Shown here: piece after piece, positions 1-14,661 of the stretch
Layout: the number at the start of each line of letters is the position of its first letter
How positions within the stretch are numbered: the first letter of the stretch is position 1
Assembly (NCBI GenBank): GCA_023053545.1
Contig: JAKZAN010000004.1
Coordinates: forward strand, 5,642,001 to 5,706,000
Source of the DNA: Lepidurus packardi
Lineage: Eukaryota; Arthropoda; Branchiopoda; Notostraca; Triopsidae
Direction: 5' to 3'
DNA length: 64,000 nt
Notes under the pieces: model-generated
Database searches by the model: none
Told to the model about the DNA's origin: nothing
What the model saw: the letters and a program-made list of their open reading frames with translations, nothing else
Program-made: the position numbers and the translations under genes

Positions 1-102
1 AAGGGCGGAAATGTAGTCAAAAGCGGGAAAGTAAGTCAATTTAAAACAAAAAAAATTAGCTTCAACGAAGGCAAAACCTTCCACAAACAACTCTGGCTTT
101 AG

Positions 103-461
103 AACTATATCATGGAAGCTGCAGAGGAATGGAAAAAGATGCCTGCTGAAGATAAGAAAAAGTTTGAGGAGCAGTCTCGATCCTTGAGAGAACGTCATGT
201 TAAGGAATTACTGGCATGGGAGGCGAAAATGATTCGCGAAGGGCACCCAGATCTCGTCCGCCTTTCATCTCGTAGCGAGATCAATACGCCTAAGCGCAAC
301 CGTACTGAGCCAAAGGACGGAAGTGAACAGGAAAAGTATTTTGTCTTTGTTATTCCGCAAAGAATCTACGGAACCCTTATTCATTACGATTCTCATTTCA
401 TTTTTACCGTAGGTCAAAAAGGGGAAAACCAAAGAAGATCGAAAAAGCTGATAAGGAATAG
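103..461 (+). CDS. TFAM: TFAM-like mitochondrial HMG-box protein, 3' end only
   Basis: The gene enters from the left edge. The visible coding exons are 103-335 and 413-461. The first follows a CTTTAG acceptor, and the intron 336-412 keeps phase when removed. The peptide is the second half of an HMG box followed by a basic tail. The sequence around LLAWEAKMIREGHPDLVR matches the helix-3 end and linker of TFAM box B, where the human protein has a comparable SWEEQMIEVG segment. TFAM packages mitochondrial DNA and starts its transcription. The frame ends at TAG 459-461, giving a short basic C-tail as in TFAM. The same frame stays open beyond this stop (see findings), so a longer product cannot be excluded. 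A different HMG-box protein is possible because box A is outside the window. Confidence 0.6.
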
Positions 462-1061
462 GACAACGCAGCCTGTAGTCGCAAGCCCCCTAGGAAGAGC
501 AAATCTCATACAAAATCCAAGGAAATCATGGCAAAGGATCCTGCTCTCTTAAAGGAAGCTAATGTGACGGACGTGTGTGCAGAAAGTAAGTTTCTCACTG
601 TGCCGGAGTTGGAGAGCATGGCTTGTGCACTAACGTGGCCTTGGAAATTGCGATTAACTTGTCCCTTGCTGTTTTGGGCGTGAATAGGACAAAGTATTCA
701 GAGGAACGAAAGTTCTTCAGTGTTGTTTCTCTTTTTTCTCTCCCTCTCATATACTTTAAAGGAACCGTCAACTGGAATTCAACATTGTTAGAAGCTATTT
801 TTGTTGATTCGTGGCCAGATATTCTCCGTGAAGTTCAAAAGAAGGATTTTGATACAGAACCGTTTAACCTAGTTTCGATTTTCGTTCAGCCTTGGCAGGG
901 CTTGGAAGAATTGCTTCAAGACTGGTTAAGATAAATCTTCCTATGTTCAGGCTAATGGCTACAGGCCAAAAATATCCCTTTTCTGTACCGTTGGAATATA
1001 ATTGTAGGTGCATTGCGTTGTATTTGTTTAATTCATTTAAAGTAAATGGACAAATAATAAA
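462..1061 (+). other. 3' region of the TFAM-like gene with poly(A) signal
   Basis: This stretch lies between the TFAM-like stop codon and an AATAAA at 1056-1061. It contains a strong donor (GTAAGT at 586-591), an acceptor at about 760 and an open frame ending at 934. It may be a spliced 3' UTR or a C-terminal extension. The AATAAA lies inside the last codons of the convergent CAMLG-like gene, so the two 3' ends overlap. Confidence 0.4.
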
Positions 1062-1932
1062 GTGTCGAAAACACGAAAAGGTATAAAGCCAGATCTATCC
1101 CACAGCGCTGGGCCAGACTTAGTATTGTTTTCAGCCTGGATGTTGTGGCTTGAGGTAATCCACTTACCATAAGCGCTGCATAGATGAGACTTCCTTTAGG
1201 CTCAATGCAAGGATTACGCCATTGAAGGTACAACTCGACAAGTATAAATGGTACCCAGGCCGACTGGAATGAAAACAATAAATTAGAGACATGCCAACCA
1301 GTAAAAGCTTTTAGCTTTATTTGGAAGTTTCATGTAGGCTTACATTTAGCACAAATGACTCGAAACCATTCATCAGCACGAAGAGACCCGCAATTGCTGC
1401 TATAGTAAGGACTAGCTGGTGATGAAGAGCGCTAACTGACTTCACTTCACCAACGGGAGTAATGGCGGGGTCAACAGCCGTTGCTGGAGCGATGAACAAG
1501 TCGCGACTTGTGCCGCTGTTCAAGAAGCTCAAACTGTCAAAGGCATCCGAGCTTGCAAAACAACTCCTTGAAGGGTTTTCGCTTGCTTCATTCAGTAGAC
1601 CTTTACAATCAGGCTGAGGTATATGCCTCTGTCGTACGTTCTTTTCTACACTTTCGGTAGTGATAGCGGGAGAAAAAGTGAACGATGGATGCGGAGTAAG
1701 CGAAACCGTTGACACGTTTACTTTTTCGGACGCCAAAGAAATTTCTAAAAAAAAAATAACAGAGCAATTGATAAACAGAAGTTCCATATAACCTAACTAA
1801 TGGATAATTTTTAATAACTTTACTGTCAGGCTCCGATAAACTCTTCGTTTGGCCCGTTATGAGTTGCATTCGCTTCTCAGCATTGGCCAAAATCTTCCGA
1901 CGCCTGGCTTCTCGCATTTCTTCGGCATTCAT
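1033..1932 (-). CDS. CAMLG: CAMLG/GET2-like tail-anchored-protein receptor subunit
   Basis: Three exons, 1824-1932, 1344-1744 and 1033-1263, join in phase to give 246 residues (human CAMLG is 296). CAMLG/GET2 is an ER membrane protein that, with WRB/GET1, receives tail-anchored proteins from the TRC40/GET3 ATPase. Residues 1-25 carry the family signature, an N-terminal basic helix with REARRRKILANAEKRM, which is the TRC40-binding segment. A long polar, Ser/Pro-rich region follows. Three hydrophobic segments at the C-terminus (starting near QLVLTIAAIAGLF, AWVPFILVELY and LALYLFVFSTLYY) match the three membrane helices of the family. The start ATG immediately precedes the basic helix. The upstream neighbour is divergent, about 765 bp away. 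Confidence 0.8.
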
Positions 1933-2697
1933 GTTATAAAATTGTCTGAAACCGTTTAATTACAAAGTTCTTGAACACGCGATTGAAAAACATTAGTGTT
2001 ATTAACGCAATTTTTGTTTACATCATGCTCGTCCCCTACGCCAAAGGCAGCATGCATGACATGCCTTGAGGGTGGAGCCTAAACTGCAGCTCCTCGTACC
2101 TTTCTTCCACTGCACCATAGCTCGGCTTAGAAAAGGCAGATGCGCTAATGCGGATTGGAAACAACCATCGCGTTGTAGGTTGATAAACATAAAATTGTCA
2201 AAATCCTACTGAGATATTTGCTAAGTTCTGTAAAATTGTTTTGATTAATTTTGTCTCTTCCCATAAACTAGAAATCAATATAAATGGTTGCACGTCAACA
2301 GCTCGCATTGGATGAGAAACCGCAAGGTGGGAAGCAAAATACGAACGCCACACGTCATATTTGAATCCGCTTTCTAAAGCTTTAAATGATCTCGTAACTG
2401 GTACTAGGTCATGTTGTCTTTTTATAGAAACGTTCACCTGTAGTTATGGCGTAACGTTTTCCACAATTTCCCCCACGGTCATGTGTGTAAAGTGGAATCG
2501 AAACAGGACATGTCTCAAGTCACTATGCATTCAAAAGGTGGATAGCGCGCGGCAAGGGTCCGAAGAATAAGACAGAAGGTGGCGCGGCATCCAAACAGAT
2601 CGATGAGACCTTAGGACCTTGGCTGCAGAACTCTCATCTCTTCTTGAAAACTTAGTTATCTGTGCAATACAAATCGCATTAAAGTTAAACTTATCAA
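1933..2697. other. Intergenic region between divergent genes
   Basis: It separates the start of the CAMLG-like gene (minus) from the start of the zinc-finger gene (plus). It probably carries both promoters. I see no convincing TATA box, coding exon or RNA gene in it. Confidence 0.5.
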
Positions 2698-4337
2698 ATG
2701 TCTACAACTAACTCATCAACGACTATTCCTAGTTCAACCAATTTCAGTCACAACTGCGTTCTCTGCAATGCCAAATTGGCGTCGAAAGAAGAACTACAAG
2801 AACATTTCCGGTACAGTTGTTTGTCTGTTATTTTTTCCTTACCCTTTATTAACCACGTTACATTGTTTTCTAGGAAACATGCAAACAAGGAAATTGACAA
2901 TAGAGGCAAGTTAGTGAAAAAATTTGCTCCCTCTGGTTACCTATCAAAATCTGTTTCCAATAACATTGCAAATGGGAATGAAATGTCTAAAGAAGTGACG
3001 TCCGAACCGTCTACCTCTAAAACAACAAAGTCGTCGAATGTTAAGTTATCCAAGTCTCCGAATCGTAATGGGAAAACAAGAGCAGCGAAAAAAAAGTCTT
3101 CGGCAACGACTGTCGAGAATTTATTGGAACAAGAAACGAACGAAGTACAGCAAGATTCCAGTACCAGGGAAACTGTAGTTCCAATAAGTGCATCCTCATT
3201 GGCAGATGACCGCGTTAAATGCGACATATGTGACGAAACATTTCCGACTGTCAGCATCGCTATTCAACATAAATACCGTAGACACAGGGATTCCAAGGTG
3301 CAGAATTTCTGCCTTTACTGTGGGCAGCAGTTTCCTATCAAAGTAGAACACTTTATTTATTAAATAACTAGCGAAAGCCAGTAGTTTAAAATTCTTTTTG
3401 CTTTATACTCCATAGTACAGCTTAGATAAACACCTCCGAAGTCATCCAGAGGATATGAAACATAAGAAAGACGCAGTACCCGCTGCGCAATGCCAAATTT
3501 GCGGTGTGGCATTTTATTATTCGAAAGCCTTAAATTACCATATGACTTCCTGCCACAATAAGTAACTTTTCAGAAATTTTGTAATGCAAAAGTTTGAGCA
3601 AATGTTTCATTAGGGCGGCCTCCCTCGTCAAGATCCTTCAAGCTCCTCCCCCAAGTCGGAAAATCAAGTACGATATGGCTGGACAACCCCAAGCTGTGTA
3701 CTACTGCCATTTATGCGGCGCGGAGTATATTATTAAATACAATCTCATCCGTCATCTCGAAAGACATCATTCGTCTGAAGAATGCAACGACTTGCCACAG
3801 TAATGATTTTTTTTTTTTTTTTTTAAATATTTTCGTATAACGTTGCTGTTGATTTAGGCAATTAATTAAATGTAAAATCTGCGATGCATTATTCTTCAAC
3901 AAAAAGGCTTTCGATAACCATACGCACTACCATAATAATGAAGATATGCTAGTGGATAGCGAGGAGCAAAGGTAAGTTAACGTGACGTTGACGAGTGGTA
4001 AATTGACGTGTTCAGTATTGTATATAGACAAGCTCTGATTACGAAAGTGGACCAGGATTTCGACTACCGAAGAGTCTTAAAACCAGAAGAGAAGTACGTA
4101 ACTAGAATACAACGCACTGGGCGTAGTAGAGGCGTTCAAAGCGCCAAGGAAGAGCACGACGACTCGGCGGGTCTTGAATCCAAAGCGAAGTCAAAACGTG
4201 TCAAGCGCAAGTTTGAACATATAGATTCCGATGATTCTTCAATCTTGTCCAGCCCCTCGCCTGTTAGCGACACTGAGGATGAGCAAGAAGCTTCCAAAAT
4301 ACCATCTAATCCAAAGAAAGTTGACAAAAAAAACTAA
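2698..4337 (+). CDS. Six-finger C2H2 zinc-finger protein
   Basis: Six exons, 2698-2810, 2874-3342, 3416-3561, 3614-3799, 3858-3971 and 4028-4337, join in phase to a 445-residue protein. Six C2H2 fingers are visible, starting at CVLC (residue 20), CDIC, CLYC, CQIC, CHLC and CKIC. The third finger is completed only by using the acceptor at 3414-3415, which gives exact C-x2-C-x12-H-x3-H spacing and fixes that junction. Fingers 1 and 2 are separated by a Ser/Lys-rich linker. The C-terminal exon is polar, with a basic KSKRVKRK stretch (likely nuclear signal) followed by an acidic Ser-rich segment. It is probably a nuclear DNA- or RNA-binding protein; I do not recognise the orthologue. A poly(A) signal AATAAA lies at 4405-4410. 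Confidence 0.8.
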
Positions 4338-4581
4338 ATCCAGTGAGCTATAACTTCGAGGCCAATGTTGTCTGTCTTGGTGTATAACTGTTCAGTTGGT
4401 GTGTAATAAAAAATAAACAATTGAAAACAGCTCGTAAAATGTTCCAATTATGCCAATTGCGGATAGCAAGTTCAAGGACTAGCAACAATGAGACTGAGGC
4501 TCTTCGTTAGTTCCCGCACGGATTTGAGATTATGGTTCTCAGGGGGTTGGGGATAGGATAATTAGAATAGGTCAATTAAAG

Positions 4582-6712
<2,131 letters not shown>

Positions 6713-7347
6713 CACGGCTATTTTTTAATGCACCGCGAAATAAATGCCCTCACAACGCCAGGGCCTAATACAGAAGTAAAAGGAACGAAATATTCTGAAT
6801 ACAGGAAATGTAGCCGAGATAGTTTCGTAGAAGGTCGTCACTGACAATGAAAATGAATCGTTTGTACGCCACTTGTTGCCTTGGGTCGGATTCCGCATCC
6901 AACCATACGTAGGTGCATCATAACAATGGAGCAGGTGTCCGCGCTTAAAACCAATACACTTGCATCACGTCACGGACAATTCGGTGATTGACGTCGCATT
7001 CACATTGCATGCGGTGACTTAGCGAGCAATTCAAGTCTGTAATAAAGGGCTAATATAGCCAATTAAAAGAAAGCAAACCCTTTTAAGATTTCTCTCTAAC
7101 CCTGCAATAAAACTCACCCCTAAATGACACAACTCCGGGTATGATAATCTAGGTTATTCCAGTTAATATTTAGGTTACCTCCTGCGAGTTAAACGGTCTC
7201 ACTGAGGTCACAAAATGTGTTTCAAACTGATCATTCTTTTGAAACCTCAACAATATTTATTTTTATCTGGATTTCTTTTTTTATTGAGAAACTTATTATT
7301 GTGAAACTTATAAAAACAATTGGAAAAGGCGTGTCATAAAAGGCGAA
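6713..7347. other. Intergenic region, trypsin promoter side
   Basis: It lies between the start of the trypsin gene and the stop of MSH6, both on the minus strand. It should contain the trypsin promoter and the MSH6 3' end. No recognisable exon, RNA gene or clear repeat is seen. Confidence 0.5.
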
Positions 7348-9944
7348 TTAATCTTTCTCTCGTTTTTGCAATTCTTCTTTTAATTCTTTCAAGTGCAGAC
7401 TGAAGTTTCCTTGCGTCAGTAGCTTGAGTAAACGTACTTTTGAGTTATGTGACTCTAAGGCCCTGGCTTTCTGAAAGCCTCTCTTGATCACTTCGTCTGG
7501 TAACCCTGCTAGCCGTGCTGCATGGAAACCGTACGATTTAGGACACGCCCCGTACGTAAATCTGTACAAAAATGTTATGGCTTCTTGCGTAGGATCATCG
7601 AGATCCTCATTTTCCACCATACACGCCTGAAAGTTAAGAAAGTATATCTCTTTTAACAAAAAAAATGATTTTTAGGTGACGAAACTTTACCATGTGACCC
7701 AGAATAATGCCGTCGCGACCTTCCATGTCTCTGATCAAGGAATGGTAATGCGTCGAGAAAAGAGTCCGACACTCTCTCTGACGCAAATCTTCCAATACTG
7801 CGTAAGCAATTGCGGTTCCATCATACGTGGCAGTACCTCGACCTGCGTCATCAATTGTGTCCATTGACAAACCATTGTATACACAATTCGTCTCATAAAA
7901 TATATCCTAACTATTTTACCCAGTTCGTCGAGCAGAACGAGGGAATGTTGAGTAGCGTGTTGCAAAATGGCAGAAGTTTCACTCAACTCTACAAAAAAGG
8001 TGCTCTCTCCACTCATTATGCTATCGCTTGCCCCTAAACGAGTAAATAAGCGATCTACGGGACTCATCTCGCAAGAAGCGGCAGGTACGTAGCATCCCTA
8101 AGGAACAACGAAGGCCCAAATTAGACCGAAAACCATCAACTTTCTTTAAAAATAAGAAAACAAAGCTAAAAATGAACAAACCATCTGAGCTAGGATAACT
8201 GTAAGGCCCGCTTGTCTCATGAGCGTTGATTTGCCTCCCATGTTAGGCCCGGTTACCAGAACCAAGCTAGAGGGCTTGCTAGTCTTAACAGGTTTAAATG
8301 GCGGGCCACTTACACCGATACTGATATCGTTTGGTATGAAATTCTCGCCAGCTATGTTGCCCAGAATAGGGTGCCGACCTTCAATCAGTCGAAAGAATGG
8401 CTAACCATAAAAAATCGGAATAAGTAACAATGTAATTCATACGAAAAGTGCGAAAAGCAGTTTACTTTGACGGCAGTTGTAGGAGCTTTCAACTTAGGTT
8501 GGCACATCGTACCTTGAGCATTTCGGGAATAATGAGCTAGACTCATCAACACATCCAAAGTAGAGATGCATTGTAAAACGGCACTCCATAATTGCCGACT
8601 ACAAAACGCATAAACGTAGTTAAAATTAATTATTATTTGTACTAAAAGAATAGCTAATCGTTCCAAATTTAATTACTATTTTGGTGAACACAAAATTAGC
8701 TTACTGGGACTCGAACTGGGCAAATATTCGTCGACTAATATCACGTACGGCGGAATCTCGATCAGCTTCAGCTGCTAACAAACGGGAGAGAAGATCCTAA
8801 ACGTAAAAGACGTTAAAAAGAGCGAAACTAAAAAATAAAATAAAAAAAAAAGTCAGAAATTTAAACGTTACTTTAGCTTCATGAGTGTAAAAGCGCTTGT
8901 AACCTTTCCGAGAACCTTGTAGCGTGTAAGAATCGTCCGCTTTGCGAGCAGGACCTTCGGCTACTTCTAATTGCAATCGATTTTTAGCTGATCCGACATA
9001 AGCAACCTATAGATTTCGAACGAAAAAATTGTTAGGCTTCAATCATAAACGTAATAATCGGAAACAATTCAGTCATAATCGTAACAAGTCATTTAACCTT
9101 GCAGCCGAAGTACTTTTTCTGCTCGTCCAAATACACTTCTATTTCACTTTCGACTGACTGGATCTCCTCCAAAGCTTTGTCATAGATCATATCGACGCCA
9201 GGACGAGGAACGATTTTACCCTCTTTCTTAGCTTCTTCTTTGTTAAATGCGTCCTAAATAAGCAAAATATTGCGTTCTTCATTTTATCACTTATTGGAAG
9301 GTTTCTAAGTAATCAATACCTGAAAATAATCCAAAATTTGTGCCAAATCCGGAAAAGTACCACCTTGAGCTTCGAGTACCACACACTGACGTACAAGCTT
9401 GGATCCCACATTTTCCAATTCGCCTTTATAAGCCCAAATTAAAATAAATACTTAAAAACACTTTTTGATTTGTAACGCTTTACTTTGCCAGAGTTCCATA
9501 ATATCCACCGTTGTTCTGAACCCTTGCAACGCTGAGAGTAGGTCTTGGATTTTACGTTTGGAGTACAAGGTTTCGTCATAGAATATTGCTCTCGAGTCTG
9601 GGTGATCTTTCGAGATCCCCGAGCTGCCTTGGGCTCGGATTCTAACAATGCAAACCAAATGAGTAAAAATAAATTTCCAAATAACAAAATAAACTAAAGT
9701 AATAAAATTATAAATGAAAATAATATAATAAAATAAAATGTATTAATATAATTACTTGCTCAAAATGCGTTCCAGGTCAGGCAAAGTCTTCATCAGCTTA
9801 ATGCTCTCACTAACAACTGAATTATGATTCATCAAGTCTTGAATAGCTCGTTGACGATCTTCAATCAGTGACACAATGCAAAGTGGTCTGCAAAGCCACT
9901 GGCGCAGCAAGCTGAATTGAAATTTAAGTTAGTAACGAAAGAGA

Positions 9945-9996
<52 letters not shown>

Positions 9997-12900
9997 CTAC
10001 CGTTTGCCTGCGTGAGTTTGGCAGTTATCAAGCTGTTGAAGTAAAGTACCCTCGGTGGTCCCTAAACTACCATTCACGAAAACGTCCAAGTTCCGTATAG
10101 TAATACTATCGAGCACCATGTGTTGTCCCAGAGAAACGGCTTTTCCTTTGCCAGATTCGACCTTTTCCATATCAACAGGGATGTAGGAACGGAAATCTTT
10201 TTTCACTAAAAGAGATTGTTCAATCTTGCAATTCAAAACGTAGGATAGGATAGCTCCCAGGCTTTGAACTGCCATCTCACAGCCTTCTTTGGCCACCAAA
10301 CCTAACGTACTTCCTGAAAGAAAAATAAACATAAATACAAAAATATCTTAAAAATAAAAAAATCCTAAAATAATCTTAATAAAACAATTTAATAAACAAT
10401 CTTAATAACAATCTTAATAACAATCTTAATAAACAAACTAAATAAAACAATAATATTAATCTTCACAATTTCTTCAAATTTCCAAATCTTAATTTTTCAA
10501 AATTTCCTAATTTCTAATAACTAACTTACCTTCATCAATATAAGATTTGAGCCCTTCTGGCCAAATCGTCCTGGTATTTTCCTCACTTTCTGCGAAATAG
10601 TTCCCTTCAATCAGAAACCGTAATACTTTGGAAGGTTCCCAGAACTGTTTCCCTGATAGTGATTCGAGTACGGCAGCAGGAGCGTTAGTTTTTATCACTT
10701 CTTTAGTTGCAGTTGAGACGTTTTTCCGCTCTACCAAAATCTATTAGAAAGAAAGAAAAAATACTTTATACAGTCAAGTATAAAAACAATGTGCTACAGT
10801 ACAACAAAGTAATTTTAAATTGATTTAGAATGAAATAATTAGGCATATATTACAAATAGCATTATTAGTCTTACAATTACTGTTATATAAATTAGTACTA
10901 AAATTAGCATTCAATAATTTAGCAAAAACTTGTGGTAGCTCTAGCGTTAAAAATGTGGGAAAAATAAATACCTAATTATTTAAAAAATCACCAAAAGACA
11001 GTAAAAAATTACCTGAACCGGAGCAAAATGGGCGAGTAACGTAGCCAATCGACTTCTGTAGCGATCATCAACAAATTGTCCTAAGTAGAAGGTACCCAAA
11101 GAGGCTTCCAACAAGCAAATTCCTATTTCTACTTTGCCTCCAGGATCCACCCCACCCTAGAATGCACATCACACTGTCGTCCAAAGCATATTACGCGTTT
11201 CCAAGACTTTACCTTTTCAATTACAGACAGCAAATGATTGGGCGTAGCTTCAATATCTCCATTTCCATCGAAGAATGTGTACGTTTTAGTCCCAATTGAC
11301 GTGATTTGGCAGACTTCTCGTTTCACTACTTTGTCAAACTTGGAAGACCTTGGAGCTTAAACCGAAACGAAAAAAAAGTTAAGAATACCCTATCAATCCG
11401 TTTTTGTGAATTACTGTTTTTCACGCGATCATTCATGGTTTCCGGAGTCTCGGTTTGCTCAACACGAGCCACCTTATAGCCTTTAGCAACTAGAGCAGAC
11501 GAAAAACGTCCAAAGGCAGCTTCAGGAAATCCGCAATGCGCCACTTCACCCTAACAGAAATTTAATATCAGAATTGCATTATATATAGTTTTTCTTAGAC
11601 GTTTACTTTCATGATAGATAAGCTCAGCTCTTTCACTCCAACATCCGCATCCATGTGGTATAACTCGTAAAATTTGCCCACTTTGAAGAACAGAATTGCA
11701 TCCTTATGTTTGGACTTGACATCCCACCATTGTCTCATAGCCTTTCAAATATATCTTGTTATTCACGATAAATTCACATCTTATGAACGCTTTTTTAAGT
11801 AACGTACGGGAGTTAATTTGGTTTTGAAGTCTTCTGGGATGAATAAAGTCGTGGGATCGTAATCGGGGTCATCTGGGCGCCTTTTGTCTCTATCCCGGAT
11901 CTTCTCGGGCTTCATAAACTCCAGATTGGTATGAAAAAAGACGCGCTCTTCAGTGTTAGCCACTACTGGGCTATCAGACGAGCTAAAACACGACAAGCGC
12001 TGCTTGGTTTTTTCCCCCACAGGAGTGCGAGGAGTAGATGGCGCAGAACAAGAGAAGCTGCTCAAATTTAAGGATGGTGAGCTTGCAGAAGTGGGTGTAT
12101 TGAACGTAGCCTTGGAAGGTTTAACAGACTTTTTACGCTTCTTTGCAGGAGTATCGTCGGATTCCGTCTCGGTTTCACCCTCAGAGACTTCTTCGCTTTC
12201 GATTGATTCCTCTTCCGCTTTATCTAGCGTATTATTGTCTAACGTATTACTGAATTTTCGAAGACTAAAGTAACGAAAATAAAACTACCTGGTTTATATT
12301 CGTCTTCAGAACTGTCGGCCAAAGCTTCCAGTTTTTCTTCGTCTCCTTCGCTTTCGTCATTGTCTAGAAGCATTATTCGCCTACGCTTAGCTAAAGGAGC
12401 TTTACTAGACTTGGGAGTTGTCAACTTTAGAAGTTTCTTGCATTTAGGCGTCACGGCGATAGTGTTCGCTAAGAGTTAAGGTTTATTAAGCTTAGAAAAG
12501 TAAGTTCACTTGAGAATGTTATCTACTTGCTTGTTGTTCCTCATCTTCCGATGGTAGAAACTCTACGATTAGCGTTAGTCTTTCTTCTAGGGGCATTTCT
12601 AGCGCACTATCGGCCTCTTTGCACCCTTCAATCCATTTGGGATCCCTGACAGTGGGAATTCCGTCTTTTCCTTCATACAGCTTCACATTCCTTGAAAGTT
12701 AGTAAAAATTGAAGCTCCCGCATGATGGACGTAGTCAAAACTTTACTTAGATTTGACCCAAGACCTTGTGACGGGCTGATCAAAGAACTGGACGTGAATA
12801 TGACCGGGTTTGTGTGTGGATTGCAAATTAGGATGTTTGCAAACCATGCTTGGCCACCACGGAAAACTGTTCAGTTTAGCCCAGACCACCGTCCCTTCTA

Positions 12901-13175
12901 TAAAACCAAGTAAATTGTAAGATAAGCGATTTGTTGCCTGCGTAAAGATTTAAAATACCGGTTAAGTTATTGGTTTCCCCATTGGCTGTAGCTCCTTTGG
13001 TACTTGTAGGTGTTCGTCCAGCACAGCCTGGTTTGATACTTGATGGGGTTTTGTTTTTATTATTTTCGTTGGACAGCGGCAAACGAGGAGTCTGAGGATC
13101 ATTTTGAGTTGACGGAAGTGTCCCGTTTGTTTTCGCTTTTTTGGAGAAAAAACTTAAAATTGACATTTGGCTCAT
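7348..13175 (-). CDS. MSH6: DNA mismatch-repair protein MSH6
   Basis: Twenty-two exons join in phase to 1,328 residues (human MSH6 is 1,360): 12959-13175, 12747-12897, 12527-12690, 12289-12468, 11808-12238, 11607-11741, 11415-11550, 11213-11355, 11013-11156, 10530-10740, 10001-10313, 9756-9911, 9484-9641, 9320-9423, 9098-9253, 8872-9006, 8705-8796, 8466-8598, 8182-8400, 7920-8097, 7691-7842 and 7348-7626. MSH6 pairs with MSH2 (MutS-alpha) to recognise mismatches. Visible parts are a PIP box QMSILSFF at residues 3-10, a PWWP domain (NSFPWWPSM) around 73-125, the mismatch-reading Phe-Tyr-Glu at 405-407, Walker [10 protein letters not shown] at 1104-1112 and Walker B LLDE ending at 1184. The linker after PWWP is acidic and disordered. 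Confidence 0.97.
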
Positions 13176-14661
13176 CCTGGAGCTAAAGAAAAACCTGTAG
13201 TTTTTTTTTAAAGAATATTTAAAGATTACATTTATATATTTTTGCTTTTAATTACTACTTGTCAATAGAACAGCTCTTTACATCAAACACGGGTAAACAC
13301 TTGTCAAATCAATTTGATATGCTGGGCCACGTTGTTATGAGCGGGAAGAACAGCTCGGCTTTTGTTGTTGCGATTGCCGTGTTGCCAGCTTTTTTAGGGA
13401 TTGCTCACCAAATGCGTCACTAAAACCGCCAAAGCACTCTCCAAAAAAATAAATATAGATGAAAACACATACATTGTCAAACTTGTCAGGGTTCTTTTAA
13501 GACTTAAGTGTTCGCTTACTTGGTGGAAGGCAGTGACGTTTAGACGGTGTAATATACCCTCCGACACGCGTCTGCTTTATAATCCGAATTGTACCATGCA
13601 TTGGAAAAGTGAATGTAACGGAAAGTGGCAAGTAGAACCCTAAGTAAACGGTTCCCAGAATAAATATTGTTAAAAAAAGCAAAGCGACAGTGAACTCATC
13701 AAACAAATCGCTAGCTCCAATTAACATAAAATTCTCGCCAATTCTTGCTCCCTAGTAGACAAATTTGTCGAGAAAGCGCAAAATTGAGAAATCGCTAAGC
13801 CTGGCAACACTGGATAAGGAGGATGGTGAAGACGACCTTATTCAAAACGACCACGACCCGAAGTGACCCTCAACAGAAACAACCCAATATTTATGTACCT
13901 TAGAAATGTCCATTAATAAAGTAGATAACAAGGATGGGATACATAGACAAACCAAAAGCTATAACCGAATTCTTTATATTATATTGTATCTTTATATTAC
14001 ACTACAGTTAGGGTAGGCTATAGGGCAGGTGTCAAGTTAGGTTACGTTAAGGCAATTTTTAAAAATATTTACTGTTTTCTTTAAGTATTACTTAAAAAAT
14101 TATCATGCAACTTCTCTCAAGTTAGTTTTAGTTTCGCATTTTATCCCGTTTCGCTCGCGCGATCTCGCAGGCTCATTGCGTGTTTTGCAATTTCGTGTTT
14201 CACTTTTTATCGACACCCCTTATTGTGTGCGCGCCAACTTTTTTAAATCTCGTGCGTACACTACAAAATTTAAAAAGTACCGTATTGATTGTGACACGCA
14301 ATTTTTCCCAGTAAAAAATCTTTAATAAAAAAATACTATAATATTCGTCAATACCATGACCGAAACACAAAAAAAAGACCAAAAAGCAAATCTCATATTT
14401 TTGAAAAATTGTTTTCTGGCTAACTGTACAATATGACCCCCTCTTCACCCACAATACTACAAGAATGCTACAACACCATGGACCGTGCAAAGTTAATTAA
14501 GCAATAGTAATTATTGTTGACTAAGGGATTCAAGTTGGAACCTAACTCTTTAGTCCGAAGAACCTGGTCCCCCTTCGCCTACGAAAGTTTATTCGTTATT
14601 TTCTTGTTAATTTTTGCATACAAAGATAAGTTCCCATTTGCCTAATAAGTTCGTACATGCA
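13176..14661. other. Intergenic region upstream of MSH6
   Basis: It lies between the MSH6 start and the TMEM120 stop, both on the minus strand. It should hold the MSH6 promoter and the TMEM120 3' end. Small open frames here overlap on both strands and none shows a domain or splice support. Confidence 0.5.
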
